From assembly GCA_024228115.1 (NCBI GenBank), contig JAAETT010000175.1, positions 1 through 52,399 of the forward strand: a DNA stretch of 52,399 nt, written 5' to 3'. Under the pieces are notes generated by a model. It was given only the letters and a program-made list of their open reading frames with translations. It searched no databases and was not told where the DNA came from. Origin of the DNA: a bacterium. Its GTDB lineage: Bacteria > Myxococcota_A > UBA9160 > UBA6930. Below, piece after piece: positions 42,598 to 51,728 of this stretch (within the stretch, counting starts at the first letter, position 1; each line of letters opens with the position of its first letter). The translations under genes were made by a program, and so were the position numbers.

Positions 42598-45020
42598 CGT
42601 TCGAAGAGCCGCTGAATGACAGCGCGGGGATTCTGCCCACGCCGTTCCCCCTCGCGACCCCTTTCCTGCGGCGCACGTGCCCACGCCGGACACGTACGAG
42701 AGGGCTCGGTTCCCCGCAGGAAGTACTCGGCTTCTCGCTGAGGACAACCGTTCAAAGCCAACGCGCCGGTCTCAGGATCCACGTCCACACTCAGCACGTC
42801 ACCCGGAGGGACGAAACGTCCGCGGATCTTTCCTCCCGTCGCCTCGCGTACGAAGAGCGCCCACAAGGGCACGGCGACCTTGCTCGACGAAAGACCCATG
42901 CTCCGTGGTTGGTCGAAGCCGACCCATACTGCCACGACCAGCTCCGGCGTGAAGCCTATGAACCATCCATCGCGTTCCTCATCACTGGTCCCGGTCTTTC
43001 CGGCGACGGGCCCCTGGATCCCAGCCCGGCGCAAGGCAACCGCCGTACCCCGGTCCACCACGCCCTGCATCAAGGACGTCGCCAGAAACGCCGTGCCCGC
43101 GTCGAGCACGCGCTCGAAACGGATCTCCTGGCGTTCGACGGTTCCGCCCCGCGGGTCGACGACATCTTCGAATGTCCGGATCTCTGGTCGCACGCCGCGG
43201 TTCGCGAGCGTTGCGTAGGCTCGCGCCATCTCGAGGGGCGACACATCCGCAGCGCCGATGGCCAGAGAGGGGACTGCGGGCAGGGGACTCTCGACACCCA
43301 ACCGATGTGCAACCTCCGCGATGCGGGCGACACCTACGTCCTGCCCGAGCCGCGCAGCCGCCACATTGAAGGAGCGCTCCAGGGCCGTGCGCACCGGCAC
43401 CGTGCCGTGGAACTTGCGATCGAAGTTCCGCGGCTCCCAGGGCCCGGTGGTCGTCGGCACACTGAGCGGCGCATCCGAGAGGTGACTCGCAAGCGTGATC
43501 CGGGGAGTCCCCCCGACCGGCTCGAGCGCGGCCACGTAGACGAAGGGCTTGAAAACGCTCCCAGCCGGGCGGCGTGCCTGGGTGCAGCGATCGAACTGGC
43601 TGTCGGCGTAGCTTCGCCCGCCCACCATCGCGACCACCTCCCCCGTCTGGGGGCGAAGTGCGACCAGGCAGGCCTGAAGCTTGTCGGGGCCCTTGGTAAG
43701 AGAGGGGTGCTTCTCCTCCAGCGCGGCCAACCCTTCTCGAACCGCCTGGGTGGCGGCCCGCTGCAAGCGGAGATCGAGGCTCGAATAGATCTCGAGACCC
43801 TCGGTGGTCAGGGTGGTGGCACCATAGAACTCGGGCAACTGTCGTCGTAGGGCGTCGAGAAAGAACCTCGCCTCCCGCGGCTCCGGCGTCACCGTGGCGA
43901 CCTTCAGCGGCCGGGCCGCAGCCAACTGATAGGCCGCCCCTTCGATGCGGCCCTGGTCGAGCATCAGCCGCAGGACGAGATCTCGCCGCCGTGTGGCACC
44001 CTCGACCTGCCTGTGGGGAGACAGGCCGTTGGGGCTCTGGATGATCGCCGCGATCAACGCCGATTCGTGCAGCTCGAGATGACGCACGGATTGCCCGAAA
44101 TAGAGCCGCGACGCTTCACCCACTCCGTGGATGGCCGTCGAGCCGCGCTGACCGAGGTAGATCTCATTCAGGTAGGCCTCAAGGATCGCCTGCTTGTCGT
44201 AACGAGCCTCCAGTAGCAGGGCCATCACGGCTTCCTGGGCCTTGCGCTCATAGCTTCGCGCCGGCGTGAGGAAGAAATTCTTGACCAGCTGCTGCGTGAG
44301 GGTGCTGCCACCCTGGGTAATCCCGCCGGCTCGAAGGTTGGCGACGAGGGCACCGGCGATCCGCCGGATGTCGATTCCCGGGTGCTGGTGGAAGCGTTGA
44401 TCCTCGACGGCGAGCACCGCATCGAGCAGGTGCTGGGGAACGTCGCCTACATGCACCAGATCGCGTTGTTCGTGATCGGGCCCGTAGTAGGCACCCACCA
44501 GTTCGGGCTCCAGGAAGAGCGCGCCGAGTTCGCGGCCAGTCCGTGCATCGCGCAGCTCCTCGATCGAGTTGCCGGCGAAGCGGATCTTGACCATCCGCGC
44601 GGGTTCCGGCCTGCTCGGATGATCGAAGGCGCGCCGGTGGAGCCGGACACCGCGGCGGCTCCAATGGAAGCGCCCCACGGGAATGTCGGCGTCGCGGCCG
44701 ATCTCCCGGTAGCCAAGCCGCTCGAGGGTCCCTCGCAGGCCAACCCGCTTCCAATCGAGGCCGGGATAGAGAATCGTGGGTGCCGAGAGGACCCGGGACG
44801 GCACCCGAAACAGTCGCCCCTCGAAACGGGCGACCACCGTGCGATCCAGCTCCCGGACCATGCGCCCGAGCATGAATCCGCCGGCCAGGCTGACCAGAAG
44901 CAACAGGGCCCCGACCCAGCGGCGCCAGCGGAGACCCCTACGGCGCGGCGCCGGCCTCCTTCGAGAGCCCCCGCCGGAACGCTTCCCGGCTTTTCCTGTC
45001 TTTTTCCGCCTTGCTGCCAC
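42579..45020 (-). CDS. mrcB: bifunctional class A penicillin-binding protein (PBP1b type)
   Basis: The start is taken as GTG at 45018-45020 with a GAGG upstream (813 residues); a GTG 10 codons earlier is possible. A basic cytoplasmic tail and one membrane helix (about 37-55) lead into a UB2H-like domain (FRVPSRVLSAPTILYPGLDW), the hallmark of the PBP1b branch. The GT51 glycosyltransferase has catalytic Glu in AVEDQRFHQHPGIDIRRI and GGSTLTQQLVKN. The transpeptidase has SxxK in AGSVFKPFVY, SFN and KTGTSDEERDGW. It polymerises and cross-links peptidoglycan. Confidence 0.94.
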   Translation of the reverse strand: MAARRKKTGKAGKRSGGGSRRRPAPRRRGLRWRRWVGALLLLVSLAGGFMLGRMVRELDRTVVARFEGRLFRVPSRVLSAPTILYPGLDWKRVGLRGTLERLGYREIGRDADIPVGRFHWSRRGVRLHRRAFDHPSRPEPARMVKIRFAGNSIEELRDARTGRELGALFLEPELVGAYYGPDHEQRDLVHVGDVPQHLLDAVLAVEDQRFHQHPGIDIRRIAGALVANLRAGGITQGGSTLTQQLVKNFFLTPARSYERKAQEAVMALLLEARYDKQAILEAYLNEIYLGQRGSTAIHGVGEASRLYFGQSVRHLELHESALIAAIIQSPNGLSPHRQVEGATRRRDLVLRLMLDQGRIEGAAYQLAAARPLKVATVTPEPREARFFLDALRRQLPEFYGATTLTTEGLEIYSSLDLRLQRAATQAVREGLAALEEKHPSLTKGPDKLQACLVALRPQTGEVVAMVGGRSYADSQFDRCTQARRPAGSVFKPFVYVAALEPVGGTPRITLASHLSDAPLSVPTTTGPWEPRNFDRKFHGTVPVRTALERSFNVAAARLGQDVGVARIAEVAHRLGVESPLPAVPSLAIGAADVSPLEMARAYATLANRGVRPEIRTFEDVVDPRGGTVERQEIRFERVLDAGTAFLATSLMQGVVDRGTAVALRRAGIQGPVAGKTGTSDEERDGWFIGFTPELVVAVWVGFDQPRSMGLSSSKVAVPLWALFVREATGGKIRGRFVPPGDVLSVDVDPETGALALNGCPQREAEYFLRGTEPSRTCPAWARAPQERGREGERRGQNPRAVIQRLFERWLDRL

Positions 45021-45313
45021 GCACGATCCTCGACTGGAGAGGCCGTCCACCCGTCTCGATGAGCCAGGCGCCGGCCTTGGACTCCGGGCACACTTGCGCC
45101 TGGCCGGACCGGCTCACCCCCGAGAGGGAAACTCGCACATGGCGTTGGGGGCCGCCCGCAGGACCCGGGTTCCACCTGCGCCAGCGCTGCCGGGCCGTGA
45201 AATTCCAGCCGCCTATCCTGAAGGCCGGTACCCATTGAGAGGATCCGGTGTCCATGCCAGCCGGGGCCCAGGGACCCGTTGCGGAACGGCCCGGTTTTTC
45301 GGAGAGTTTCTCT

Positions 45314-46732
45314 ATGTCAGGGAAGGATGAACAGGCTCGGACCAAGCTTTGGGGTGGCCGCTTCCAGCAAGCAACCGATCCCACGGTCGAACGCTTTAGC
45401 GCCTCCGTCGCGTTCGACCAGGCGCTTGCGCGGTACGATCTGCGCGGCTCGATCGCCCACGCCCGCATGCTCGGCAAGACAGGGCTGGTCGAACCGGCCG
45501 ACGTCGCTGCCATCGTGGAGGGGCTTGAGAGCATCGGAGCGGATATCGAAGCCGGCCACTTCGTCTTCGACGATGCCCTCGAGGATATCCACATGAACGT
45601 GGAGTCCGCGTTGCGGGAGCGCATCGGCCCCGCAGCGGGCCGCTTGCACACCGGCCGGAGCCGCAACGACCAGATCGCCACAGATCTGACGCTCTACCTG
45701 CGCGATGCGGCTTCCGCCGCCGAAGCCGGGCTGGCCCAACTGCGTGGCGTACTGCTCGAACGCGCCCGGGAGCACGTCGATACAGTGCTGCCTGGCTACA
45801 CCCATCTGCAACGGGCCCAGCCCGTGCGGCTGGCCCATCACTGGCTCGCCTACTTCGAGATGTGGACCCGGGACGCCGGGCGCTTCCGCGACCTGCGCGC
45901 ACGGCTCGACCGGGCGCCGCTTGGCTCCGGCGCGCTGGCGGGCTCCACCCTGCCGCTCGATCGGGACCATACGGCGGAGAGCCTGGGCTTCACGGGCCCC
46001 TCCCGGAACAGCATGGATTCGGTGGCATCGCGGGACTGCGGGCTCGAATTCTTGTCGGCGGTGGCCATCACCATGGTGCACCTCTCACGCTTCGCCGATG
46101 AGCTGGTGCTGTGGTCCACGAGTGAGTTCGGCTTCGTGAACCTGGCCGACGCGTATTCGACGGGCTCGAGCCTGATGCCCCAGAAGAAGAATCCGGACGT
46201 CCCGGAGCTGGTACGTGGCAAGAGCGGCCGGGCGATCGGAAACCTGGTGACCCTGTTGACGGTACTGAAGGGACTGCCCCTCACCTACAACCGGGACCTC
46301 CAGGAAGACAAGGAGCCGATCTTCGACTCGGCGCGCACGTTGGGGGATTGCCTCGAGGTGAGCGCGGGCACGTTGGCAACGCTCACCGTGAACGCATCGC
46401 GCATGCGCGATGCGGCCAGTGATCCGATGCTGCTGGCCACGGATCTGGCGGAGGCGCTGGTACGCGAGGACGTGCCTTTCCGCGAGGCTCACGAGGTGGT
46501 CGGCAAACTGGTCGCCCATTGCGAGACGAACGATCTCGATCTGGGAGGCTTGTCCCATGAGGCGCTGCGAAGCTTCCATCCGGCATTTCCCGCCGGGGCC
46601 GACGAGCTGTTGGCATTGGAACGGGCGCTCGAAGAACGGGCGCTTCCCGGCGGAACCGCTCGCGCTCAGGTTCAAGAGGCTCTGACCGAGGCCGCAACAA
46701 GGCTCGATCTGGAACAGGAGAAGGAAGCGTGA
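45314..46732 (+). CDS. argH: argininosuccinate lyase
   Basis: The last step of arginine synthesis, cleaving argininosuccinate to arginine and fumarate. The start is ATG at 45314 with GGAGAG upstream (472 residues); the longer frame upstream is not conserved. KLWGGRFQQATDPTVERFSA at the N-terminus, LHTGRSRNDQIATDLTLYLR, PGYTHLQRAQPV and the fumarase-superfamily signature GSSLMPQKKNPDVPEL are all intact. It is first in the overlapped lysine-biosynthesis run. Confidence 0.96.
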   Translation: MSGKDEQARTKLWGGRFQQATDPTVERFSASVAFDQALARYDLRGSIAHARMLGKTGLVEPADVAAIVEGLESIGADIEAGHFVFDDALEDIHMNVESALRERIGPAAGRLHTGRSRNDQIATDLTLYLRDAASAAEAGLAQLRGVLLERAREHVDTVLPGYTHLQRAQPVRLAHHWLAYFEMWTRDAGRFRDLRARLDRAPLGSGALAGSTLPLDRDHTAESLGFTGPSRNSMDSVASRDCGLEFLSAVAITMVHLSRFADELVLWSTSEFGFVNLADAYSTGSSLMPQKKNPDVPELVRGKSGRAIGNLVTLLTVLKGLPLTYNRDLQEDKEPIFDSARTLGDCLEVSAGTLATLTVNASRMRDAASDPMLLATDLAEALVREDVPFREAHEVVGKLVAHCETNDLDLGGLSHEALRSFHPAFPAGADELLALERALEERALPGGTARAQVQEALTEAATRLDLEQEKEA

Positions 46733-46917
46733 GAATGCGTGAACTCGGGTTCGGACTGCTTCTGGCCTTTGGCCTGACGCTCGGTTGCGGAAAATACGGG
46801 CCTCCGGTTCGCAACCTCCCGCCGGAGCCCGCACCCGAAGCGACTCCGGCCCCAGGGGGGGCGACCGCGGAGGAAGCGGCTCCGGCCGAAGTCCCGGCGG
46901 AGTCGCCTGCGCCGTGA
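46729..46917 (+). CDS. lptM: small LptM-like lipoprotein
   Basis: The product is 62 residues with a lipoprotein signal ending LTLGC, followed directly by GKYGPP, matching the C-G-x-x-GP mature start of LptM (formerly YifL), which helps LptD outer-membrane assembly. The rest is Pro/Ala/Glu-rich. In enterobacteria this gene also sits next to dapF, and here it lies between argH and dapF, supporting the call. The start is GTG at 46729 overlapping the argH stop, or ATG at 46735. Its stop overlaps the dapF start. Confidence 0.8.
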   Translation: MRMRELGFGLLLAFGLTLGCGKYGPPVRNLPPEPAPEATPAPGGATAEEAAPAEVPAESPAP

Positions 46918-47774
46918 GCATCACTCCGTTCGTGAAGATGCACGGCGCCGGGAACGACTTCGTCGTGCTCGACGGCCTTCGCGCGGAGCTTCCGCCGCTC
47001 GAGCCTCTCGCCGCTGCTTTGGGAGACCGCCACACGGGCGTTGGCTTCGACCAGCTCCTGGTCGTGCGGCCCAGCGCCTGCGCAGATTTCCGGATGGAAA
47101 TCTTCAACGCGGATGGCTCCCAGGTGGAAATGTGCGCGAACGGCATCCGCTGCTTCTTCAAATACCTCCGCGACGCTGGCCACACGGAGGCGAACGAAGT
47201 GCGGGTAGAGACACTCTCCGGCGTCGTACTTCCGCGCTGGGCCGGCGAAGGCCGCGTAACCGTCGATATGGGACCGCCGGTCCTCGCGCCGGCCAAGATC
47301 CCGACCACCCTGGGCGATCCCGCGGGCGAGGGCCCGGTCCTGGGCGTAGCACTCGAGGTGGACGAACGATCGCTCGAGGTCTCCGCGATCTCGATGGGCA
47401 ACCCCCATTGCGTGACACGGGTCGATGATCTCGACGCGTATCCGGTCGAGAAGGTGGGCCCACTGGTGGAGAACCACCCGGCGTTTCCGAACCGGGTGAA
47501 CGTCGAGTTCGTACAGGTCGAGGATCGCTCGCGCATCCTCCAACGCACCTGGGAACGCGGAACCGGCGAGACACTGGCTTGCGGCAGCGGCGCCTGCGCG
47601 GCTGCGGTAGCCCTCATGCTCCAGGACCGAGTGGATCCCGAGGTTGCCGTTGTGCTGCGCGGCGGCGTACTGGATGTTTCCTGGGGTGGTGGAACCACCA
47701 GTGTCTTCATGACGGGACCGGCGTCGACCGTCTTCGCCGGCGAGATCGACCTGGCCGCATTGGCAAAGGGGTGA
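46914..47774 (+). CDS. dapF: diaminopimelate epimerase
   Basis: This cofactor-free racemase converts LL- to meso-diaminopimelate for lysine and peptidoglycan. The 286 residues begin at GTG 46914, overlapping the lptM stop as GTGA. FVKMHGAGNDFVVLD opens the protein. The catalytic cysteines are in NADGSQVEMCANGIRC and RGTGETLACGSGACAAAVA, and ISMGNPHCV is typical. Confidence 0.96.
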   Translation: MSITPFVKMHGAGNDFVVLDGLRAELPPLEPLAAALGDRHTGVGFDQLLVVRPSACADFRMEIFNADGSQVEMCANGIRCFFKYLRDAGHTEANEVRVETLSGVVLPRWAGEGRVTVDMGPPVLAPAKIPTTLGDPAGEGPVLGVALEVDERSLEVSAISMGNPHCVTRVDDLDAYPVEKVGPLVENHPAFPNRVNVEFVQVEDRSRILQRTWERGTGETLACGSGACAAAVALMLQDRVDPEVAVVLRGGVLDVSWGGGTTSVFMTGPASTVFAGEIDLAALAKG

Positions 47775-47776
47775 GC

Positions 47777-48649
47777 ATGTTCGAAGGTGTGCTGACAGCG
47801 CTGGTCACCCCCTTCCGGGATGGGGCGGTGGACGAGCGTGCACTCCAGGAGCTGGTGGAGATCCAGATCGCCGCTGGAGTGAACGGTCTCGTACCCTGCG
47901 GCTCGACCGGTGAATCCGCCACGCTCAGCCACGGCGAACACCGGCGGGTGATCGAAGTGGTGGTGGCAGCTGCGCGCGGCCGCGTGCAGGTCGTGGCCGG
48001 TACCGGATCGAATTCCACCTTGGAGGCCATCGAGCTCACTCGCCACGCCAAGGAAGCCGGCGCCGACGGCGCGCTCCTGATCTCTCCGTACTACAACAAG
48101 CCCACCCAGGAAGGCATTCTCCGACATTACGCGGCGATTGCCGCGGAAACAGCCTTCCCGCTGGTCGTCTACAACATTCCCGGGCGCACGGCGTCGAATA
48201 TCCTGCCCGAAACCTTTGCCCGGCTTGCCGAAATCGAGCAGGTCGTGGCGGTCAAGGATTCTTGTGGAGACCTCAACCAGGTCGCCCACATGATCGCCGC
48301 GACACCGGATGATTTCAGCGTGCTCTCAGGCGACGATTGGGCCGCGCTTCCGATGATGACGTTGGGCGGATCGGGAGTCATCTCCACGGCGGCCAACGTG
48401 GCGCCTTCTGACATGGTAGAGCTGGTGCGAGCGCATCAGACAGGCGATCTCGAACGCGCCAGGGAAACCTTCTATCGCCTGCTGCCGCTCTTCGACGTGC
48501 TCTTCTGTGAGACGAATCCGATTCCGTTGAAGACGGCGCTCGCACTACGCGGGCTGTGCAGCGACGAGCTTCGCCTTCCGCTGACACCGATCACGCCACC
48601 GAATCGCGAACGCCTGCAGGTCGCCATGAAGGAATTCGGCCTCCTGTGA
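47777..48649 (+). CDS. dapA: 4-hydroxy-tetrahydrodipicolinate synthase
   Basis: The enzyme condenses pyruvate with aspartate semialdehyde. The 290 residues start at ATG 47777 (MFEGVLTALVTPFRDG), preceded by AAGGGG; a GTG six bases earlier is the alternative. GLVPCGSTGESATLSHGEH binds pyruvate, SPYYNKPTQEGILRHY has the catalytic Tyr, and VVAVKDSCGDLNQ the Schiff-base Lys. It overlaps dapB by 4 bp. Confidence 0.97.
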   Translation: MFEGVLTALVTPFRDGAVDERALQELVEIQIAAGVNGLVPCGSTGESATLSHGEHRRVIEVVVAAARGRVQVVAGTGSNSTLEAIELTRHAKEAGADGALLISPYYNKPTQEGILRHYAAIAAETAFPLVVYNIPGRTASNILPETFARLAEIEQVVAVKDSCGDLNQVAHMIAATPDDFSVLSGDDWAALPMMTLGGSGVISTAANVAPSDMVELVRAHQTGDLERARETFYRLLPLFDVLFCETNPIPLKTALALRGLCSDELRLPLTPITPPNRERLQVAMKEFGLL

Positions 48650-49437
48650 GTGGACGCGTTCTCGTCGTTGGCGCCCTTGGGCGGATGGGAGAGCGGGTGC
48701 GGGCTGCCCTCGAGGGGCATCCGGCACTTTCGCTACGTGCGGCGCTCGAGGCGCCGGGCCATCCCCGATTGGGCCAGGAAATCGCACCGGGCGTTTGCAT
48801 CGAAGACGATGCCGGCGCCGCACTCGAGCGTTGCGATGTGGCAATCGTTTTCGCCAACCCGGCAGGTAGTCTCGACGTGGTACGGGCAGCCAGCGACCGT
48901 GGGGTTGCCTGCGTGGTGGGAACCACCGGATTCGATGCGAAGCAACGCGCTGAATTGGAAGCGCTGGCCGAGAAAGTTCCGATGGTCGTGGCTGCGAACT
49001 TCTCGGTCGCGGTGAACGTCCTCTTCCACCTGGCCCGGGAAGCAGCCCGTCTGCTCGGAGACGGCTTCGATGCGGAGATCGTCGAACTGCATCATTCCGC
49101 GAAGGTCGATGCACCGAGCGGTACGGCCCTGCGCCTGGGTGCCGCCGTGGCGGAAGGCCGCGCCGAGCGGCTCGCCGATCACCAGGTGCTCTCGCGCGAA
49201 GGCCTCACGGGCGCACGACCGACAGGCGCAATCGGTATCCAGACCCTGCGCGGCGGCGACAACCCGGGCGAACACACGCTCCACCTCGTCGGCCAGGGGG
49301 AGCGCCTCGAACTTGCCCATCGCTCCATGACCCGCGACCACTTCGCGCGCGGCGCGGTTCGTGCTGCGGCCTGGGTGAGTGAGCGCGGGCCTGGCCTCTA
49401 CGACATGGAGCGGGTGTTGGGGCTCGGAGACGCGTGA
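48646..49437 (+). CDS. dapB: 4-hydroxy-tetrahydrodipicolinate reductase
   Basis: The NAD(P)H-dependent step after dapA. The 263 residues start at GTG 48646 within the dapA stop. The Rossmann start is VLVVGALGRMGERVRAAL; VVGTTGFDAKQ, ANFSVAVNVLF and the catalytic ELHHSAKVDAPSGTALRLG follow. The G-x-x-G-x-MG fingerprint reads GALGRMG. Its stop overlaps the phosphatase start by 4 bp. Confidence 0.96.
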   Translation: MSGRVLVVGALGRMGERVRAALEGHPALSLRAALEAPGHPRLGQEIAPGVCIEDDAGAALERCDVAIVFANPAGSLDVVRAASDRGVACVVGTTGFDAKQRAELEALAEKVPMVVAANFSVAVNVLFHLAREAARLLGDGFDAEIVELHHSAKVDAPSGTALRLGAAVAEGRAERLADHQVLSREGLTGARPTGAIGIQTLRGGDNPGEHTLHLVGQGERLELAHRSMTRDHFARGAVRAAAWVSERGPGLYDMERVLGLGDA

Positions 49438-50240
49438 CCGAGCCGAGCTCGCCCCAGGGCCGGCTCGTTGCGGGCGTATCCCTGGAGGAGACAGAGCGGC
49501 TGGCCATCGCAGGCGGGAACGCTTTCCTGTTCACATCAGCCGCTCCCGGCCGGGAACTGAACGAGGATGCAGCCGGCATGTTCCCACTCGGGTCGGGCGG
49601 CATTCTCGCAGTTGCCGACGGGGTCGGTGGGCATCCAGCCGGCGAGAGCGCTTCGCGCAAGGTGCTCGAATGTCTGTGGGATGCACTGCTCGCGGCGGAT
49701 CCGACGGCAGACAGCCTGCGCACTCCGATCCTCGATGGCATCGAAGCCGCGAATCGGGAGCTCACCCTCGGCGGCACCGGCGCGGCCACCACCCTGGCGG
49801 TGGTTGAGGTGCGCGGGCGGGAGCTGCGTACGTTTCACGTCGGAGATGCGGCCATCCTGTTGGTGGGCCAACGCGGGCGCATCAAGCTCCAGACTGTGGC
49901 CCATTCGCCGGTCGGCTACGCACAGGAGGCCGGCCTGCTCGACGAGCGAGAGGCACTCCAACACGACGAGCGGCACTTGATCTCGAATGCAGTGGGCACG
50001 ACCGACATGCGCATCGAAGTCGGCAGCGCGGTGACGATGGCTCCCCGCGACACCCTGCTCCTCGCAACGGATGGAGTGCTCGACAACCTGAGACAGCAGG
50101 AGATCGTAGACGCCATCCGAACCGGGCCGCTGGAGCAAGGCGTAGAAACGATTCGTACGACGTGCCGAAAGCGGATGCTCGGCGAACACGGCGGCCCATC
50201 CAAGCCCGACGACGCCACCCTGGTCGTCTTCCGCCCCTAG
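49434..50240 (+). CDS. PP2C-type Ser/Thr protein phosphatase
   Basis: The product is 268 residues. Metal-binding motifs are RELNEDAAGMF, AVADGVGGHPAGESAS, FHVGDAAILLV, DTLLLATDGVLDNL and KPDDATLVVF. The start is GTG at 49434 inside the dapB stop codon, so it is the last gene of the argH-dap run and probably translated by coupling. It ends 2 bp before a long palindrome and faces a Ser/Thr kinase gene, its likely functional counterpart. Confidence 0.93.
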   Translation: MTEPSSPQGRLVAGVSLEETERLAIAGGNAFLFTSAAPGRELNEDAAGMFPLGSGGILAVADGVGGHPAGESASRKVLECLWDALLAADPTADSLRTPILDGIEAANRELTLGGTGAATTLAVVEVRGRELRTFHVGDAAILLVGQRGRIKLQTVAHSPVGYAQEAGLLDEREALQHDERHLISNAVGTTDMRIEVGSAVTMAPRDTLLLATDGVLDNLRQQEIVDAIRTGPLEQGVETIRTTCRKRMLGEHGGPSKPDDATLVVFRP

Positions 50241-50242
50241 GA

Positions 50243-50337
50243 AAGTCAACGAGCGGGGACGGGGTTTACAATTGACTTGATTGGCGGCTCCGCTGCCAAT
50301 CAAGTCAATTGTAAACCCCGTCCCCGCTCGTTGACTT
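50243..50337. repeat. long palindrome between convergent genes (copy 2)
   Basis: Two 43-nt arms (50243-50285 and 50295-50337) are exact reverse complements around a 9-nt loop. Each contains the same 36-nt unit as 23676-23762, differing only in the two or three bases after AAGTCAAC. The inner spacer differs completely from copy 1 (GATTGGC against TTTC). It lies between the stops of the PP2C and kinase genes and would be a strong two-way terminator hairpin. Confidence 0.85.
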
Positions 50338-50342
50338 CCTAG

Positions 50343-51668
50343 CTACGAGAAGGATCCCGCTTTCGCTTCTCGCCGGCCGCACCAGGGGCAGTGGCGCCAA
50401 TGTGCCTTGGAGACAGGCCAGCGGCAGCGCGGACAGCGGTCCGGAAGATCCGGGTGGGACCAGGGCCGCTTGGGCTTCTGCTTGCACTCGGGGCAGTAGC
50501 GCATGAAGAGGCGCAGCTCCCCGCCGCAGCCCCGCCTCGGGCAGGCACGTTCGGCGCATGCATCGGGCCGCGGATCTCGGCCGTTTCCTTCCAAGCGGCC
50601 GGGGTAGCACCAGGGGCAGGCGGTCCATTCGGCCCGGACACCTCGTTCGCACTCGGGGCAGACGAGCGGATAGCGGGTGATTTCGCGGAACGAGTTGTCG
50701 GGGCTTCCGCACCAGGGACACCAGGCCATCGCCTCCGCGATCGGTCCGTCGCAGCGATGGCAGCGATAGCGCATGCCGAGGGCCGCGCCGTGGCGGCGGC
50801 GGAAGTGCTCGGCTTCGATCACCATCGGCGAACGCAGCTGGGTCTGCGTCCGTCGCCGTTTTCGCTGCCGGGGTGCGGAGGCCAGCTCGGCCCGGTCGAA
50901 TGCTCGTTCAAGGGCGCCATGGAAGGTCATGGCATCCGGGTAGCGACCCTTGGGGTCAAAACTGGCTGCTTTCCGAAGGACCGGTTGCACAGCCGGCGGC
51001 ACCTTCGCGAGAAAGCTCTTCGCATTCGGCGGTGGCCATTCGAAGGGCCAGCTCGGGATCTTTCCCGTCAGGAGCTCGTAGGCGATCAATCCGACCGAGA
51101 AGACGTCAGAGCTGAGCCGAGGACGGCCGTAGGCCTGCTCGGGGGCCATGTAGCCAAGAGTGCCTGCCTCGGTGTAGGTGGCGGTCGCACCCTTGGCGAG
51201 CCGCCAGACTCCGAAGTCACCCAGGGCCGCGCGTCGATCCTTGAAGATCATGACGTTCTCGGGCTTCACGTCCCGATGCAGAACGCCGCGCTCGTGGGCG
51301 TGGGCCAGCCCCGCTGCGATGCCGCGAATCACGCCGAGAGCGATGGGGCCAGAGCGGCGGGCACCGATGTAGTCCGCAAGGCTGCGCTCGGCCAGCTCCG
51401 TCGCCAACACGAATTGCCCATCGATCCAGTCCGCGTTGTAGACCTTGAGCACGTTCGGATGGTCGAGACGACGCGCTACCCGCGCCTCGTGCTCGATGGC
51501 CGCCCGCCCGTGCTCCTCGATCATCTCGGCGTCCGCCACCTTCAGCGCAACGAAGCGGCCCTCGACGGTGTCGCGAGCCTTCCAGACCGCACCGAACGAG
51601 CCTTTCCCGATGGCTCGGTCCAGGCGGTACTTGCCGAGCCGGGTTCCTCTGCGAAGCGCTCTCGGCAT
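50343..51668 (-). CDS. Ser/Thr protein kinase with C-terminal zinc-ribbon array
   Basis: The 441 residues have a Hanks-type kinase domain (about 12-270) with glycine loop AIGKGSFGAVW, VALKVADAEM, catalytic VLHRDVKPENVMI, GDFG metal site, GTLGYMAPEQAYG and SSDVFSVGLIAYELLTG. After a basic linker (RQRKRRRTQTQ) come four pairs of CxxC knuckles (about 303-435: CHRC/CPWC, CPEC/CPWC, C-x-C/CPEC, CPRC/CPWC). The zinc part may bind nucleic acid or a partner protein. No membrane helix is seen. It faces the PP2C gene across a palindrome. Confidence 0.92.
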   Translation of the reverse strand: MPRALRRGTRLGKYRLDRAIGKGSFGAVWKARDTVEGRFVALKVADAEMIEEHGRAAIEHEARVARRLDHPNVLKVYNADWIDGQFVLATELAERSLADYIGARRSGPIALGVIRGIAAGLAHAHERGVLHRDVKPENVMIFKDRRAALGDFGVWRLAKGATATYTEAGTLGYMAPEQAYGRPRLSSDVFSVGLIAYELLTGKIPSWPFEWPPPNAKSFLAKVPPAVQPVLRKAASFDPKGRYPDAMTFHGALERAFDRAELASAPRQRKRRRTQTQLRSPMVIEAEHFRRRHGAALGMRYRCHRCDGPIAEAMAWCPWCGSPDNSFREITRYPLVCPECERGVRAEWTACPWCYPGRLEGNGRDPRPDACAERACPRRGCGGELRLFMRYCPECKQKPKRPWSHPDLPDRCPRCRWPVSKAHWRHCPWCGRREAKAGSFS

Positions 51669-51728
51669 CGCGCGGATCCTAACGGTCCCGGAGCAGGTGC
51701 GAATCCCCCGTCACGGCTCCGTCGACGA

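Noticed and set aside
46085-48289. 734-codon minus-strand open frame
   Set aside because: It is antisense across argH, lptM, dapF and dapA, all with clear motifs; its translation is Ser/Arg/Pro-rich and domain-free.
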